15,011 nucleotides of DNA from Pseudomonadota bacterium (GCA_963205465.1 CAUJKG010000389.1:1-15011); one strand, 5' to 3'; shown: positions 5,778 to 12,684, counted from the first letter of the stretch. The notes: a model not told the origin generated them from the letters alone. Numbers and translations: made by a program.

Positions 5778-8690
5778 TCAGGCCACGTTCTTCGAGTAGG
5801 TCTTGGCGTAAGTGTCGCGCAGCACGTTCTTCTGCACCTTGCCCATGGCGTTGCGCGGAAGGTCGTCGACGAAAAATACGCGCTTCGGCTGCTTGAAGCG
5901 CGCGAGCCGGCCTTCGAGGGCCGCGAGCACATCCGCTTCGGAAAGTGCCGAGCCTTTCGCCCGCACCACGACGGCGGTGACGCCTTCGCCGAGATCCGGG
6001 TGGGCGACGCCGATCACGGCCGATTCCATGACGCCGGGAATGGCGTCGATCTCACCTTCGACTTCCTTCGGATAGACGTTGAAGCCGCCCGAGATCACGA
6101 GGTCCTTGCCGCGCCCGACGATGTGGACGTAGCCGCGTTCGTCCACCTTGCCGAGGTCGCCGGTGATGAAGAAGCCATCAGTGCGGAATTCGGCCGCCGT
6201 CTTATCCGGCATCCGCCAATAGCCCTGAAACACGTTGGGCCCTTTGACCTCGATCACGCCGATCTCGCCCTGCGCGAGCACCTTGCCGCTTTCCGGATCG
6301 GCAATGCGCAGCGCGACACCCGGCAGTGGGAAGCCGACGGTGCCGGGAATGCGGTCGCCGTCATAGGGGTTCGAGGTATTCATGTTGGTTTCGGTCATGC
6401 CGTAGCGTTCGAGAATGGCGTGACCGGTTTTTTCCGAGAACAGGCGATGGGTTTCCGCAAGCAGCGGTGCCGAGCCGGAGATGAAGAGCCGCATGTGCTT
6501 CGTCGCGTCTCTCGTCACCTTCGGGTGATCGGCAAAGCGGACATAGAACGTCGGCACGCCCATCATCGAGGTTGCCTTCGGCATCAGCCGGATCATCTCC
6601 TCGGCGTCGAACTTGCCGAAATAGATCATGGACGCGCCGGCCAGCAGAATGACGTTGGTGGCAACGAAGAGTCCGTGGGTGTGATAGATCGGAAGCGCGT
6701 GCAGGAGCACGTCATCTGCCGTGAAGCGCCAGTAGTCTTTCAGCGTCTTTGCGTTCGAGAGCAGGTTCTCGTGGCTCAGCATCGCGCCTTTCGAGCGGCC
6801 GGTGGTGCCTGAAGTATAGAGAATGGCGGCGAGATCGTTCGCGGCGCGTGCGACAGGTGCCGCGGGTATTGCGTTCGCGCTGTTGGCAAGGAGTGAGCCG
6901 TCGCCACTGACGCCGAGCGTTTCGACCGTTGCGATCTTCAGCTTGTCGGCAAGCGCCCGCACGCCAGCTATCGTTTCCGGCTTGCAGATCACCACGCGCG
7001 GCTCCGCGTCACCGAGGAAATATTCGAGTTCGGCAAGCGGGTAGGCGGTGTTGAGTGGCAGATAGACCGCGCCCGCGCGGATCACGCCGAGATAAAGCGC
7101 GAGGTTCTGCCAGGATTTTTCGACCTGCACCGCGACCCGGTCTCCCGGCGCGACGCCGCAGGCGATCAGATGTGCCGAGATTTTCCCGGCGAGATCGAAC
7201 ATCTCGCCGTAAGAAACGAGTTTGCCGTCGGGCAATTCGAGCAGCGTCTTGTCGCGGGAGGGAATGGCCGCTTCGAGTGTGGAGAAGAGATGATTGGAGC
7301 CGGTCATTGCAGTCAGTCTCGGGAGGGTTTTTCGTGTGGTTTGCGGCTGGCGCGGAAGTTTGCGGACTTCCTTGCTCGCGACGATTTCGCCGTTCTCGGC
7401 ATAGGCTTCGTGGTTTTCTTCGATCTCGGAAAGATCGTAACGGTAGTTGACCATCACGCCATGCGACTGCGCGAGCCCGCGCGGCGAGAGGTCGGCATTG
7501 GCATGGATATGCGCGAGTGCCGCGCCGTTGCCAAGGTGAAAGCGCGCGACCGGGTCGAGCGGACGGCCGCGCCGGTCTTTTTCGGACAGGAAGTAATGCG
7601 CGGCGAGGGCTTCGACCGTGCTTTCGGTTTCCTTGCGCTTTTGTTCGTCCGTCTCCCATCCGCTCTGATCGAGAATGGCGAGGCTCGGCGCGTCGGCGTC
7701 GTGGATCGCTCCCGCAGCATGGCTTTTGCGCTCGCGATCGAGCCAGCGTGCAAAGCCCGGCGCGGGGGAAAGCGTGACGAAGGTATCGAGCTTCGGAAAC
7801 TCGCGGGAGATTTCTTCGGCGACCTGTTTGATGAGAAAGCTGCCGAAGGAAACGCCGGCAAGTCCTTTTTGCGTATTCGAGATCGAATAGAACACCGCGG
7901 TCGTCGCCTCGCGCGGATCGAGCGGGGTGCGTCCCGGCGCCAGAATGGGAGCGATCGCACCGGGAATTCCTTTCATCAGCGCGACTTCGACGAAAATGAG
8001 CGGCTCGTCCGTCAGCGCCGGATGAAAGAAGGCATAACAGCGCCGGTCCACCGGATCGATCCGCGCACGCAGGTCGTTCCAGTCGCCGATCTCGTGCACG
8101 GCTTCGTAGCGGATGATCTTTTCGAGCACGATCGCGGGCGACGACCAGTCGATCCTTCTCAGTACGAGAAAGCCGCGATTGAACCACGACGAAAACAGAT
8201 GCACGAAATCGCGATCGACCGGTGCGAGGTCGCTTCTGCGGGACAAGGCGTCCAGAAGATCCGCGCGCATCGCGACCAGCGCTTCGGTGCCGTTCGAGGC
8301 GAGGTTGATACGGCGCACGATCTCCTGCCGCCGCGGCTCGCTCGCCTCGTGAAGTTCCGCTTCGGTGTCCTCGCTGGTGTCGGCGATGTAGTTCCTGGCT
8401 GCGTGCAACAGGCGTTCGCGATCGGGCCCGAAGCGATGCGCGAGCGCCTCGAAGAAGGCGACCCGCTCTCCGGTCTTCAACGCGCGATAGGCTTCGATGA
8501 TCTCGCCGGCCAGCGCGACGCCGGAGGCTTCGCCGCGGCCGGACAGAAGATGCTCGCAAAGCTCGATCAGGTTTTCGGTGCGGATGGCGCCGTTAGGCCT
8601 CGTGCGGCCTCGTGCTCGCGCGATCAGTTCACGGCCGCGCTCCGAGATCGACTGCAATAGATCGCTCAAGAAACCTTTGTTGGCGGACAC
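5778..8690 (-). CDS. matA-matB: Fused malonyl-CoA decarboxylase / malonyl-CoA synthetase (MatA-MatB)
   Basis: One 970-codon frame with two enzymes. Residues 1-445 are malonyl-CoA decarboxylase (malonyl-CoA to acetyl-CoA + CO2): helical N-domain, then the catalytic domain with LSPAPGF (Ser308), FHLGNGA (His385) and MVNYRY (413-418); Ser308 and His385 align with human MCD Ser329/His423. Residues 446-461 are a basic, proline-containing linker. From Met462 (ATG at 7307) follows a complete 509-residue malonyl-CoA synthetase (malonate + CoA + ATP to malonyl-CoA + AMP + PPi): P-loop TSGTTGRSKG (626-635), YGMTETN (763-769), GRGKDLVISGGFNVYP (859-874) and catalytic Lys951 in NAMGKVQKN, equal to MatB Lys490 and to the lysine acetylated in Rhodopseudomonas MatB. 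Start is GTG 8690, with AAAGAG about 10 bases upstream. No Shine-Dalgarno precedes ATG 7307 (the sequence there is pyrimidine-rich). A lost base in the A5 run of the linker would restore a stop, so sequencing error is the main alternative to a true fusion. Confidence 0.93.
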   Translation of the reverse strand: MSANKGFLSDLLQSISERGRELIARARGRTRPNGAIRTENLIELCEHLLSGRGEASGVALAGEIIEAYRALKTGERVAFFEALAHRFGPDRERLLHAARNYIADTSEDTEAELHEASEPRRQEIVRRINLASNGTEALVAMRADLLDALSRRSDLAPVDRDFVHLFSSWFNRGFLVLRRIDWSSPAIVLEKIIRYEAVHEIGDWNDLRARIDPVDRRCYAFFHPALTDEPLIFVEVALMKGIPGAIAPILAPGRTPLDPREATTAVFYSISNTQKGLAGVSFGSFLIKQVAEEISREFPKLDTFVTLSPAPGFARWLDRERKSHAAGAIHDADAPSLAILDQSGWETDEQKRKETESTVEALAAHYFLSEKDRRGRPLDPVARFHLGNGAALAHIHANADLSPRGLAQSHGVMVNYRYDLSEIEENHEAYAENGEIVASKEVRKLPRQPQTTRKTLPRLTAMTGSNHLFSTLEAAIPSRDKTLLELPDGKLVSYGEMFDLAGKISAHLIACGVAPGDRVAVQVEKSWQNLALYLGVIRAGAVYLPLNTAYPLAELEYFLGDAEPRVVICKPETIAGVRALADKLKIATVETLGVSGDGSLLANSANAIPAAPVARAANDLAAILYTSGTTGRSKGAMLSHENLLSNAKTLKDYWRFTADDVLLHALPIYHTHGLFVATNVILLAGASMIYFGKFDAEEMIRLMPKATSMMGVPTFYVRFADHPKVTRDATKHMRLFISGSAPLLAETHRLFSEKTGHAILERYGMTETNMNTSNPYDGDRIPGTVGFPLPGVALRIADPESGKVLAQGEIGVIEVKGPNVFQGYWRMPDKTAAEFRTDGFFITGDLGKVDERGYVHIVGRGKDLVISGGFNVYPKEVEGEIDAIPGVMESAVIGVAHPDLGEGVTAVVVRAKGSALSEADVLAALEGRLARFKQPKRVFFVDDLPRNAMGKVQKNVLRDTYAKTYSKNVA

Positions 8691-8766
8691 TTCTTACGCT
8701 CTTTCCTGATACCCGCGGGCACTAAAACAAATGCCCGGCAAAATCGCAAAGAATAGCGTTTCGGGG

Positions 8767-9567
8767 TCAATTCCGGGTCGCGGCCCAATCGCGAATGATG
8801 GCCGCGAGCGCTGCCAGACCGTCGGTGAGCGCCGCAGGCCCGGGCTGGAGAATGAGGGTGGATTTGATCTCGCGAAGAAATCCGCTCGCAACCGCCGGGA
8901 TCGCGCCGAAACCGGGGCGGGCGGCAACCTGTTCGGCGCGGAATTTCTTCCCGCACCACGAGCCGATGATGATGTCGGGCTGCGCCTCGATGACCTCTTC
9001 TGCGGTGACGATCCGTTCAGAAGCGGACTTTCGCATCGCAAGCGCGGGGAAGGCGTCGACCCCGCCCGCGATCGCGATCAGCTCGGAGACCCAGCCGATG
9101 CCGGAGATCATGGGTTCGTCCCATTCCTCGAAATAGACCCGCGGCCGCAGGCGCAGCGTAGCCGCGTGGCTCGCCACCTCGTCGAGGTTCTGCTGCAGGG
9201 TTGTGCACAGCGCGGCAGCTTTTTCCGGCTCGCCGATCAGTGCGCCGAGGGTGCCGATCATTGCAAAAATGCCAGCAATGTCGCGCTGGTTGAAAGCATG
9301 GACCGCGACACCGGCTTTCACGAGGTCGGCAACGATGCCAGCCTGCAGATCGGAAAAGGTCAGCACGAGATCGGGCTCAAGCGCGAGGATTTTTCCGACA
9401 TCGGCGGAGATGAAGGCGGCGACGCGCGGCTTTTCCCGTCGTACCTGCGGGGGCCGCACAGCATAACCCGAAACGCCTACAATCCGGGCATCCTCGCCCA
9501 TAAGATAGAGCGTCTCTACGGTTTCTTCGGTAAGGCAGACAATCCTGCGGGGCGGGAATACGCGCAT
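8767..9567 (-). CDS. BtuF-like ABC-type substrate-binding protein (cobalamin/siderophore fold), no signal peptide
   Basis: 266 residues of the Peripl_BP_2 fold used by vitamin B12 and iron-chelate binding proteins. N-terminal lobe marks: RIVCLTEETVETLYLMGEDARIVGVS with the typical SADVGKILALEPDLVL segment near 54-69; C-terminal lobe: FEEWDEPMISGIGWVSELIAIAGG and EVIEAQPDIIIGSWCG. ATG 9567 gives a protein that begins directly with the fold; there is no hydrophobic leader, and in-frame upstream codons to about 9650 give no ATG, GTG or TTG start and no signal peptide. No permease or ATPase gene is adjacent. Proteins of this solitary, leaderless kind are commonly annotated as cobalamin-binding proteins, but the ligand and compartment are unproven; a cytoplasmic location is inferred. 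76 bases separate it from the fusion gene downstream on the same strand, so co-transcription is possible. Confidence 0.82.
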   Translation of the reverse strand: MRVFPPRRIVCLTEETVETLYLMGEDARIVGVSGYAVRPPQVRREKPRVAAFISADVGKILALEPDLVLTFSDLQAGIVADLVKAGVAVHAFNQRDIAGIFAMIGTLGALIGEPEKAAALCTTLQQNLDEVASHAATLRLRPRVYFEEWDEPMISGIGWVSELIAIAGGVDAFPALAMRKSASERIVTAEEVIEAQPDIIIGSWCGKKFRAEQVAARPGFGAIPAVASGFLREIKSTLILQPGPAALTDGLAALAAIIRDWAATRN

Positions 9568-9740
9568 TCTCCGAAACTCGCCGGATTCGCCGAGCGATTC
9601 CAGCAGGAAACCGCCGCGAAAACTACGAAAACCCGTTGATCTGATCCGCGTTCCGCGTGACTTTAGGAGTGCCCGGCGGGAGTATCCCCGCGAAGTCGAA
9701 TCGCCTCGGGGGTCGAGGCAATCGGGGCAGGAGGTTCCAA
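9568..9740. promoter_or_regulatory. Divergent intergenic region, BtuF-like gene and Yip1-like gene
   Basis: About 170 bases that must hold both outward promoters. I see no convincing -35/-10 pair and no EcfG box on either strand. There is a small hairpin (GCCTCG 9703-9708, loop GGGGT, CGAGGC 9714-9719) in the likely leader of the rightward gene, ten bases before its Shine-Dalgarno; it lacks a T-run. Confidence 0.4.
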
Positions 9741-10310
9741 ATGGCCGGACTAGTCGATCGCGTAAAGAATATTTTGCTCAATCCGAAAGAAGAGTGGCTG
9801 GTGATCGACGGCGAAGCCGGGGACACCAAAGAAGTCTTTACTTATGTCGCTATTCTCGCCGCGCTTCCGCTCATCGCCACGATCATCGGAACGATCATCA
9901 TCGGCTTCCCGCTCGTTTACGGCATCGCGACCGGGCTTGTCGGCTATGTGATGGCTTTCGTCGTCGTTTACATCGTCGCCTTCATCATCAACGCCCTGGC
10001 GCCGACCTTCAACAGCGACAAGCACATGCCGAGCGCATTGAAGCTCACCGCCTATTCCTACACCGCTTCGTGGGTTGCGGGCATCTTGTCCTTCATCCCG
10101 ATTCTCGGCGGCCTCATTGCGCTCGCGGGCGGCATCTACAGCCTCTACACAATGTATGTGGGCCTGCCGACGCTGATGCGCACGCCGCAGGAAAAGGTGA
10201 CCGGCTATTTCATCGTCGCGTTGATCTGCGCCATCGTGGTTTCGCTGGTGCTGACCGCCGTCATCGGCGGACTGCTCTTGCTACCCTTCGCGGGGCTACT
10301 GCTCCGCTAA
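9741..10310 (+). CDS. Yip1-domain integral membrane protein
   Basis: 189-residue membrane protein of the bacterial Yip1 family; no biochemical role is established for the bacterial members. ATG 9741 has a strong Shine-Dalgarno (AGGAGG, 9729-9734) six bases upstream; an in-frame ATG at 9657 would add 28 low-quality residues and is rejected. The soluble N-terminus (1-30) has the usual NPKEEWxxI pattern, followed by about five hydrophobic segments at roughly 33-56, 62-85, 109-132, 133-146 and 155-182, with LPTLMRTPQEKV (142-153) before the last, as in other family members. It is convergent with mepA, with two bases between stop codons. Confidence 0.85.
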   Translation: MAGLVDRVKNILLNPKEEWLVIDGEAGDTKEVFTYVAILAALPLIATIIGTIIIGFPLVYGIATGLVGYVMAFVVVYIVAFIINALAPTFNSDKHMPSALKLTAYSYTASWVAGILSFIPILGGLIALAGGIYSLYTMYVGLPTLMRTPQEKVTGYFIVALICAIVVSLVLTAVIGGLLLLPFAGLLLR

Positions 10311-10312
10311 GC

Positions 10313-11197
10313 TCATTTCGCGAGCAATACATCCCGGCACGATGGCGGCAGTTCCGCCATCGTGAGCGGGGGCTTCGGTTTCGGTTTTTCCTTCGGCGGC
10401 GGCGGATTCAGGATTGCGTCGCGAAACCACCAGTCCAGTTCTTTTCCGCAACCATCTTCCGCGCCGACCGGCTGCTGCGGCTTACAATCCGGGCTGTCCG
10501 CAGGACAGCGGATGCGCACATGCATATGATAGTCGTGGCCCCAATAGGCCCGCACCTTGCGCTGCCAGGCGGCTCCGGGTGCGGCGCGGCAGAGCGCTTT
10601 CTTGATCGCGGCATTGACGAAGATGCGTTCGACCTCGGGGTCTTCCGCAGCAGTGCGGATCACCTGCACATGGCCCGGCGTGAAGGTCTTCGGGTCGATG
10701 TCGCGGCGATCAGACCGCACCATCAATAGCGGCGGGAAGGTTTCGCGCTCTTGCCGCTCCAGCGTGCGGTTCGGCATGGGGGTCAGCCAGATGTCGGCGT
10801 CGAGCCCGACCTGATGCGAGGCGTGTCCGGTGAGCATCGGCCCGCCGCGCGGCTGCGCGAGGTCGCCGACCAGAATTCCGTTCCATCCGGCTGCCTTCGG
10901 CACTTTGGTCGCGAAGCGCTCGAGGAAGGCGATCAGGTCCGGATGCCCCCAATTGCGGTTGCGTGACAGCCGCATGACCTGCCAGGTCTGGCCGTTGACC
11001 GGAAGCGCGACGCCCCCGGCAAGACACCCCTTCGAATAGAAGCCGATCGAGCGCGCTTTCAGCGGCGCGGCGTCGGCTTTTCTGCCGAAGAGCTCCTTGG
11101 CGGGAGCGTTCGGCGCGGGCGATTGCGCGAAGGCGGGAGCGGCAGCGGCAAAAGCTGAGCTAAGGGCTGCGGCAAGGAGCGTGAAGCGGCGCATCAT
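10313..11197 (-). CDS. mepA: Penicillin-insensitive murein DD-endopeptidase (MepA, LAS metallopeptidase)
   Basis: Periplasmic zinc peptidase that cuts D-Ala-mDAP (4-3) and mDAP-mDAP (3-3) cross-links of peptidoglycan. 294 residues with a Sec signal peptide (hydrophobic 5-22, AFA then Gln25). Zinc ligands are visible: His128 and Asp135 in HASHQVGLDADIW (125-137), and His226 in HDYHMHVR (221-228), matching E. coli MepA His113, Asp120 and His211; His125 and His224 are also kept. Six cysteines (58, 203, 231, 238, 250, and one near the C-terminus) may form disulfides, as in E. coli MepA. The C-terminal tail is proline/lysine-rich (NPPPPKEKPKPKPP) and ends PPSCRDVLLAK, longer than in the enterobacterial protein. 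Start ATG 11197 is used; a second ATG one codon on is equally possible. Divergent from an L,D-transpeptidase gene. Confidence 0.95.
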   Translation of the reverse strand: MMRRFTLLAAALSSAFAAAAPAFAQSPAPNAPAKELFGRKADAAPLKARSIGFYSKGCLAGGVALPVNGQTWQVMRLSRNRNWGHPDLIAFLERFATKVPKAAGWNGILVGDLAQPRGGPMLTGHASHQVGLDADIWLTPMPNRTLERQERETFPPLLMVRSDRRDIDPKTFTPGHVQVIRTAAEDPEVERIFVNAAIKKALCRAAPGAAWQRKVRAYWGHDYHMHVRIRCPADSPDCKPQQPVGAEDGCGKELDWWFRDAILNPPPPKEKPKPKPPLTMAELPPSCRDVLLAK

Positions 11198-11369
11198 GAG
11201 CGAATCCTAACGCAAAGCCGGGCGGGGCGCCAAAATGCGCCGGGAATCCGGGCATAATTGCGTAACGATCCCGCGAGATTCGTGGCTTTGTGGCCCTTCT
11301 GCACTTGCGAAAGCACGGCGCGGCCGGAATAAATGCCCTCGGGCTTGAATCTTACGGGGCTTTTTTCAA
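11198..11369. promoter_or_regulatory. Divergent intergenic region between mepA and the L,D-transpeptidase gene
   Basis: 172 bases between two divergent cell-wall genes; it should hold both promoters. For the rightward gene a weak pair is possible: TTGCGA at 11305-11310 and AATAAA at 11328-11333 with a 17-base spacer, each matching consensus at 4 of 6. No EcfG box is present. Confidence 0.35.
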
Positions 11370-11870
11370 ATGAAGCGCTTGCTCGCCGCCGCGGCTTTGC
11401 TGTCGGCTTTTGTCGTCTCCGCCGCCGCGCAGAACCGGCCGCAGCCGGCCGCCATTCCGGCCGAGCCGCCGTCGATCGTGGTCACGATTTCTGTGCCGAA
11501 GCAGGAGATGCGCGTCGTCGTCGATGGCGTCGAGAAATATGTCTGGCCGGTATCGACCGGCAGGGACGGTGTCGCGATCACACCGGCCGGCACCTTCAAG
11601 GTGCAGTCGATGAACCAGCATGCGGTGTCGCGCCTCTTCAACAACGCGCCGATGCCCTGGGCGATTTTCTACGACGGGCATTACGCGATCCACGGCACCA
11701 CGGCGGTGCACTTGCTCGGACGCACCGCTTCGATGGGCTGCACGCGGTTGCATCCGGAGAACGCGCGGAAGCTCTTCGAGATGGTGAAAGCGCGCGGTGC
11801 CCATAGCCTGCAGGTGATCGTGGTGCGCAACGATCAGCGCATCTCGAGCACGTCGCTGACCCGCCGTTAA
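11370..11870 (+). CDS. L,D-transpeptidase (YkuD domain), periplasmic
   Basis: 166-residue exported enzyme of the YkuD family, which uses a catalytic cysteine to make mDAP-mDAP (3-3) peptidoglycan cross-links or to attach proteins to peptidoglycan. Signal peptide 1-20 (MKRLLAAAALLSAFVVSAAA, cut likely before Gln21), then a proline-rich linker to about 34 and the catalytic domain to about 155. Motif residues: TPAGTF (71-76), His108 in YAIHGTT, and SMGCTRL (121-127) with nucleophile Cys124 and Arg126; a methionine replaces the histidine of the more common SHGC form. GGGG at 11356-11359 is the only Shine-Dalgarno candidate, about 10 bases before ATG, but the signal peptide fixes this start. A strong terminator follows 25 bases after the stop, so the gene is monocistronic. 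Confidence 0.93.
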   Translation: MKRLLAAAALLSAFVVSAAAQNRPQPAAIPAEPPSIVVTISVPKQEMRVVVDGVEKYVWPVSTGRDGVAITPAGTFKVQSMNQHAVSRLFNNAPMPWAIFYDGHYAIHGTTAVHLLGRTASMGCTRLHPENARKLFEMVKARGAHSLQVIVVRNDQRISSTSLTRR

Positions 11871-11894
11871 TCCCGCGCGACGATCGAAAAGCAA

Positions 11895-11925
11895 AACGGC
11901 CGGCAGATGCCGGCCGTTCTTTTTT
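11895..11925. terminator. Bidirectional intrinsic terminator
   Basis: A 10-base-pair perfect stem (AACGGCCGGC 11895-11904 with GCCGGCCGTT 11909-11918) with an AGAT loop, followed by CTTTTTT on the + strand. It lies between the convergent L,D-transpeptidase stop (11870) and the DUF1508 gene stop (11938); the A-rich left flank gives a weaker T-run for leftward transcripts, so it can serve both. Confidence 0.9.
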
Positions 11926-11937
11926 GACGAGACAGAG

Positions 11938-12120
11938 TTAGCTGTTGTCGGCGGTCTCGGCGCCCGGCGCGTTCTTCTTCACCGATTCGATGCAGTTCTG
12001 CGCGCTCGACTTGCTCTTATAGCCTTCGCTGGAGAGCATGGTTTCGCCGTTCGGCGCCTTGAAGCGCACGCGAAACTCGCCGGCCTTGTCCTTATAAATT
12101 TCGAATTTGTAAGCAGCCAT
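11938..12120 (-). CDS. DUF1508 / YegP-family small protein
   Basis: 60-residue protein of the YegP (DUF1508) family, small alpha/beta units of unknown function. The core pattern is AAYKFEIYKDKAGEFRVRF, then NGETMLSSEGYKSKSSAQNC (25-44) and IESVKKNA; the usual family repeat is present once. Start chosen at ATG 12120, which has a strong GAGGGGAG just upstream; a longer in-frame reading from 12288 overlaps the lysine-rich gene and is rejected. It lies 58 bases downstream of the lysine-rich gene on the same strand with no terminator between, so it is probably the second gene of an EcfG-driven transcript. The family is often found among stress-induced small proteins; its role here is inference from position. 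Confidence 0.88.
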   Translation of the reverse strand: MAAYKFEIYKDKAGEFRVRFKAPNGETMLSSEGYKSKSSAQNCIESVKKNAPGAETADNS

Positions 12121-12178
12121 GAATTGTCTCCCCTCGTGGTTATGTCGGGAAGACATCATTGCGATTATGGCTGCGAGA

Positions 12179-12574
12179 TCAAGTTTTTTGCGCCGCTCCG
12201 TATTTGCGCTTCCGCGCCGAGAACCCCTTCTGCTTGTTGCGGGCCCGCGTTTTTGCGGCATTCGCGGCCTTGCGCGATTTCTTGGCATTGGTGCGTTTTA
12301 CGGATTTCTTTGCCGTGGATGCTTTTGCGGTCTTCTTGCGTTTTGCAGTAGCAGCACCTCCTTTGCGTCCGCCTTTCTTCGAAGCCGAGCGGTTCTCCTT
12401 CTTGCCGCGGCCCGAACCGGATTTCTTCCCGCCGCCGCTTTCCTTGTTGACGGTGGCCCAGGCGCGGCGCTCGGCTTCCTGGTGCGAAACGCCGCGATCT
12501 TCGTAGCCTTCCTCGATGTGCTCTGCCTTGCGCTTCTGCTTGTCGGTGTAGGATGACTTGTCGCCTCTTGGCAT
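12179..12574 (-). CDS. Lysine-rich, histone H1-like small basic protein with conserved N-terminus
   Basis: 131 residues. The first 50 or so (MPRGDKSSYTDKQKRKAEHI, then a GYEDRGVSHQEAERRAWATVNK stretch) form a conserved segment seen in many rhizobial small proteins, often labelled plasmid-stabilisation-like without evidence for that role. A GGGKKSGSGRG hinge follows, and residues from about 60 are a Lys/Ala/Arg-rich low-complexity tail (KTAKASTAKKSVKRTN and similar) like the tails of bacterial H1-like proteins, so DNA or RNA binding is plausible. ATG 12574 has AAGGGAGA upstream. It is the first gene after a perfect leftward EcfG promoter, which suggests induction in the general stress response. 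The biochemical function is unknown. Confidence 0.85.
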   Translation of the reverse strand: MPRGDKSSYTDKQKRKAEHIEEGYEDRGVSHQEAERRAWATVNKESGGGKKSGSGRGKKENRSASKKGGRKGGAATAKRKKTAKASTAKKSVKRTNAKKSRKAANAAKTRARNKQKGFSARKRKYGAAQKT

Positions 12575-12625
12575 GTGCGTCTCCCTTGTTGAATTGCAGT
12601 GAATTTTTGTCAGCCTTCCGGCGCG

Positions 12626-12650
12626 AACGCGGCGTTTTGGCCTTGGTTCC
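12626..12650 (-). promoter_or_regulatory. EcfG-type (general stress response) promoter, leftward
   Basis: Reading the minus strand, GGAAC at 12650-12646, a 16-base spacer, and CGTT at 12629-12626: an exact match to the alphaproteobacterial EcfG sigma consensus GGAAC-N16/17-CGTT. Predicted start near 12619, leaving a leader of about 45 bases to ATG 12574. It would drive the lysine-rich protein and the DUF1508 protein. Confidence 0.78.
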
Positions 12651-12659
12651 GCAATTTAC

Positions 12660-12684
12660 GGAACAATGATTTCGCTTCGCCGTT
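12660..12684 (+). promoter_or_regulatory. EcfG-type (general stress response) promoter, rightward
   Basis: GGAAC at 12660-12664, a 16-base spacer, and CGTT at 12681-12684, again an exact match to the EcfG consensus. Predicted start near 12691, about 40 bases before ATG 12733 of the PRC-barrel gene. Its GGAAC forms, with that of the leftward promoter, an inverted repeat GTTCCG (12646-12651)-N7-CGGAAC (12659-12664). Confidence 0.8.

Noticed and set aside
4343..5932. 529-codon open frame antisense to dctQ-dctM
   Set aside because: Its translation is dominated by His/Arg/Asp/Glu runs without any fold, typical of an antisense frame in GC-rich coding DNA; the opposite strand encodes clear TRAP subunits.
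7307..7340. Independent translation start for MatB inside the fusion
   Set aside because: The ATG at 7307 is in frame and looks like the ancestral matB start, but the 25 bases before it contain no Shine-Dalgarno (CCCTCCC is pyrimidine-rich), so separate initiation is unlikely.
7170..8660. 496-codon open frame on the + strand
   Set aside because: It lies wholly opposite the MatA-MatB gene and has no recognisable domain; it follows from codon bias of the real gene.
8716..8737. Hairpin between the BtuF-like gene and the MatA-MatB gene as a terminator
   Set aside because: The stem is only 6 base pairs with a 10-base loop, and no T-run follows on either strand; it does not rule out read-through.
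8731..9639. 302-codon frame on the + strand
   Set aside because: It is opposite the BtuF-like gene, which has good family motifs; this frame has none and no ribosome site.
11352..11894. 180-codon frame on the minus strand
   Set aside because: It is opposite the L,D-transpeptidase and reads into the terminator hairpin; no motif.
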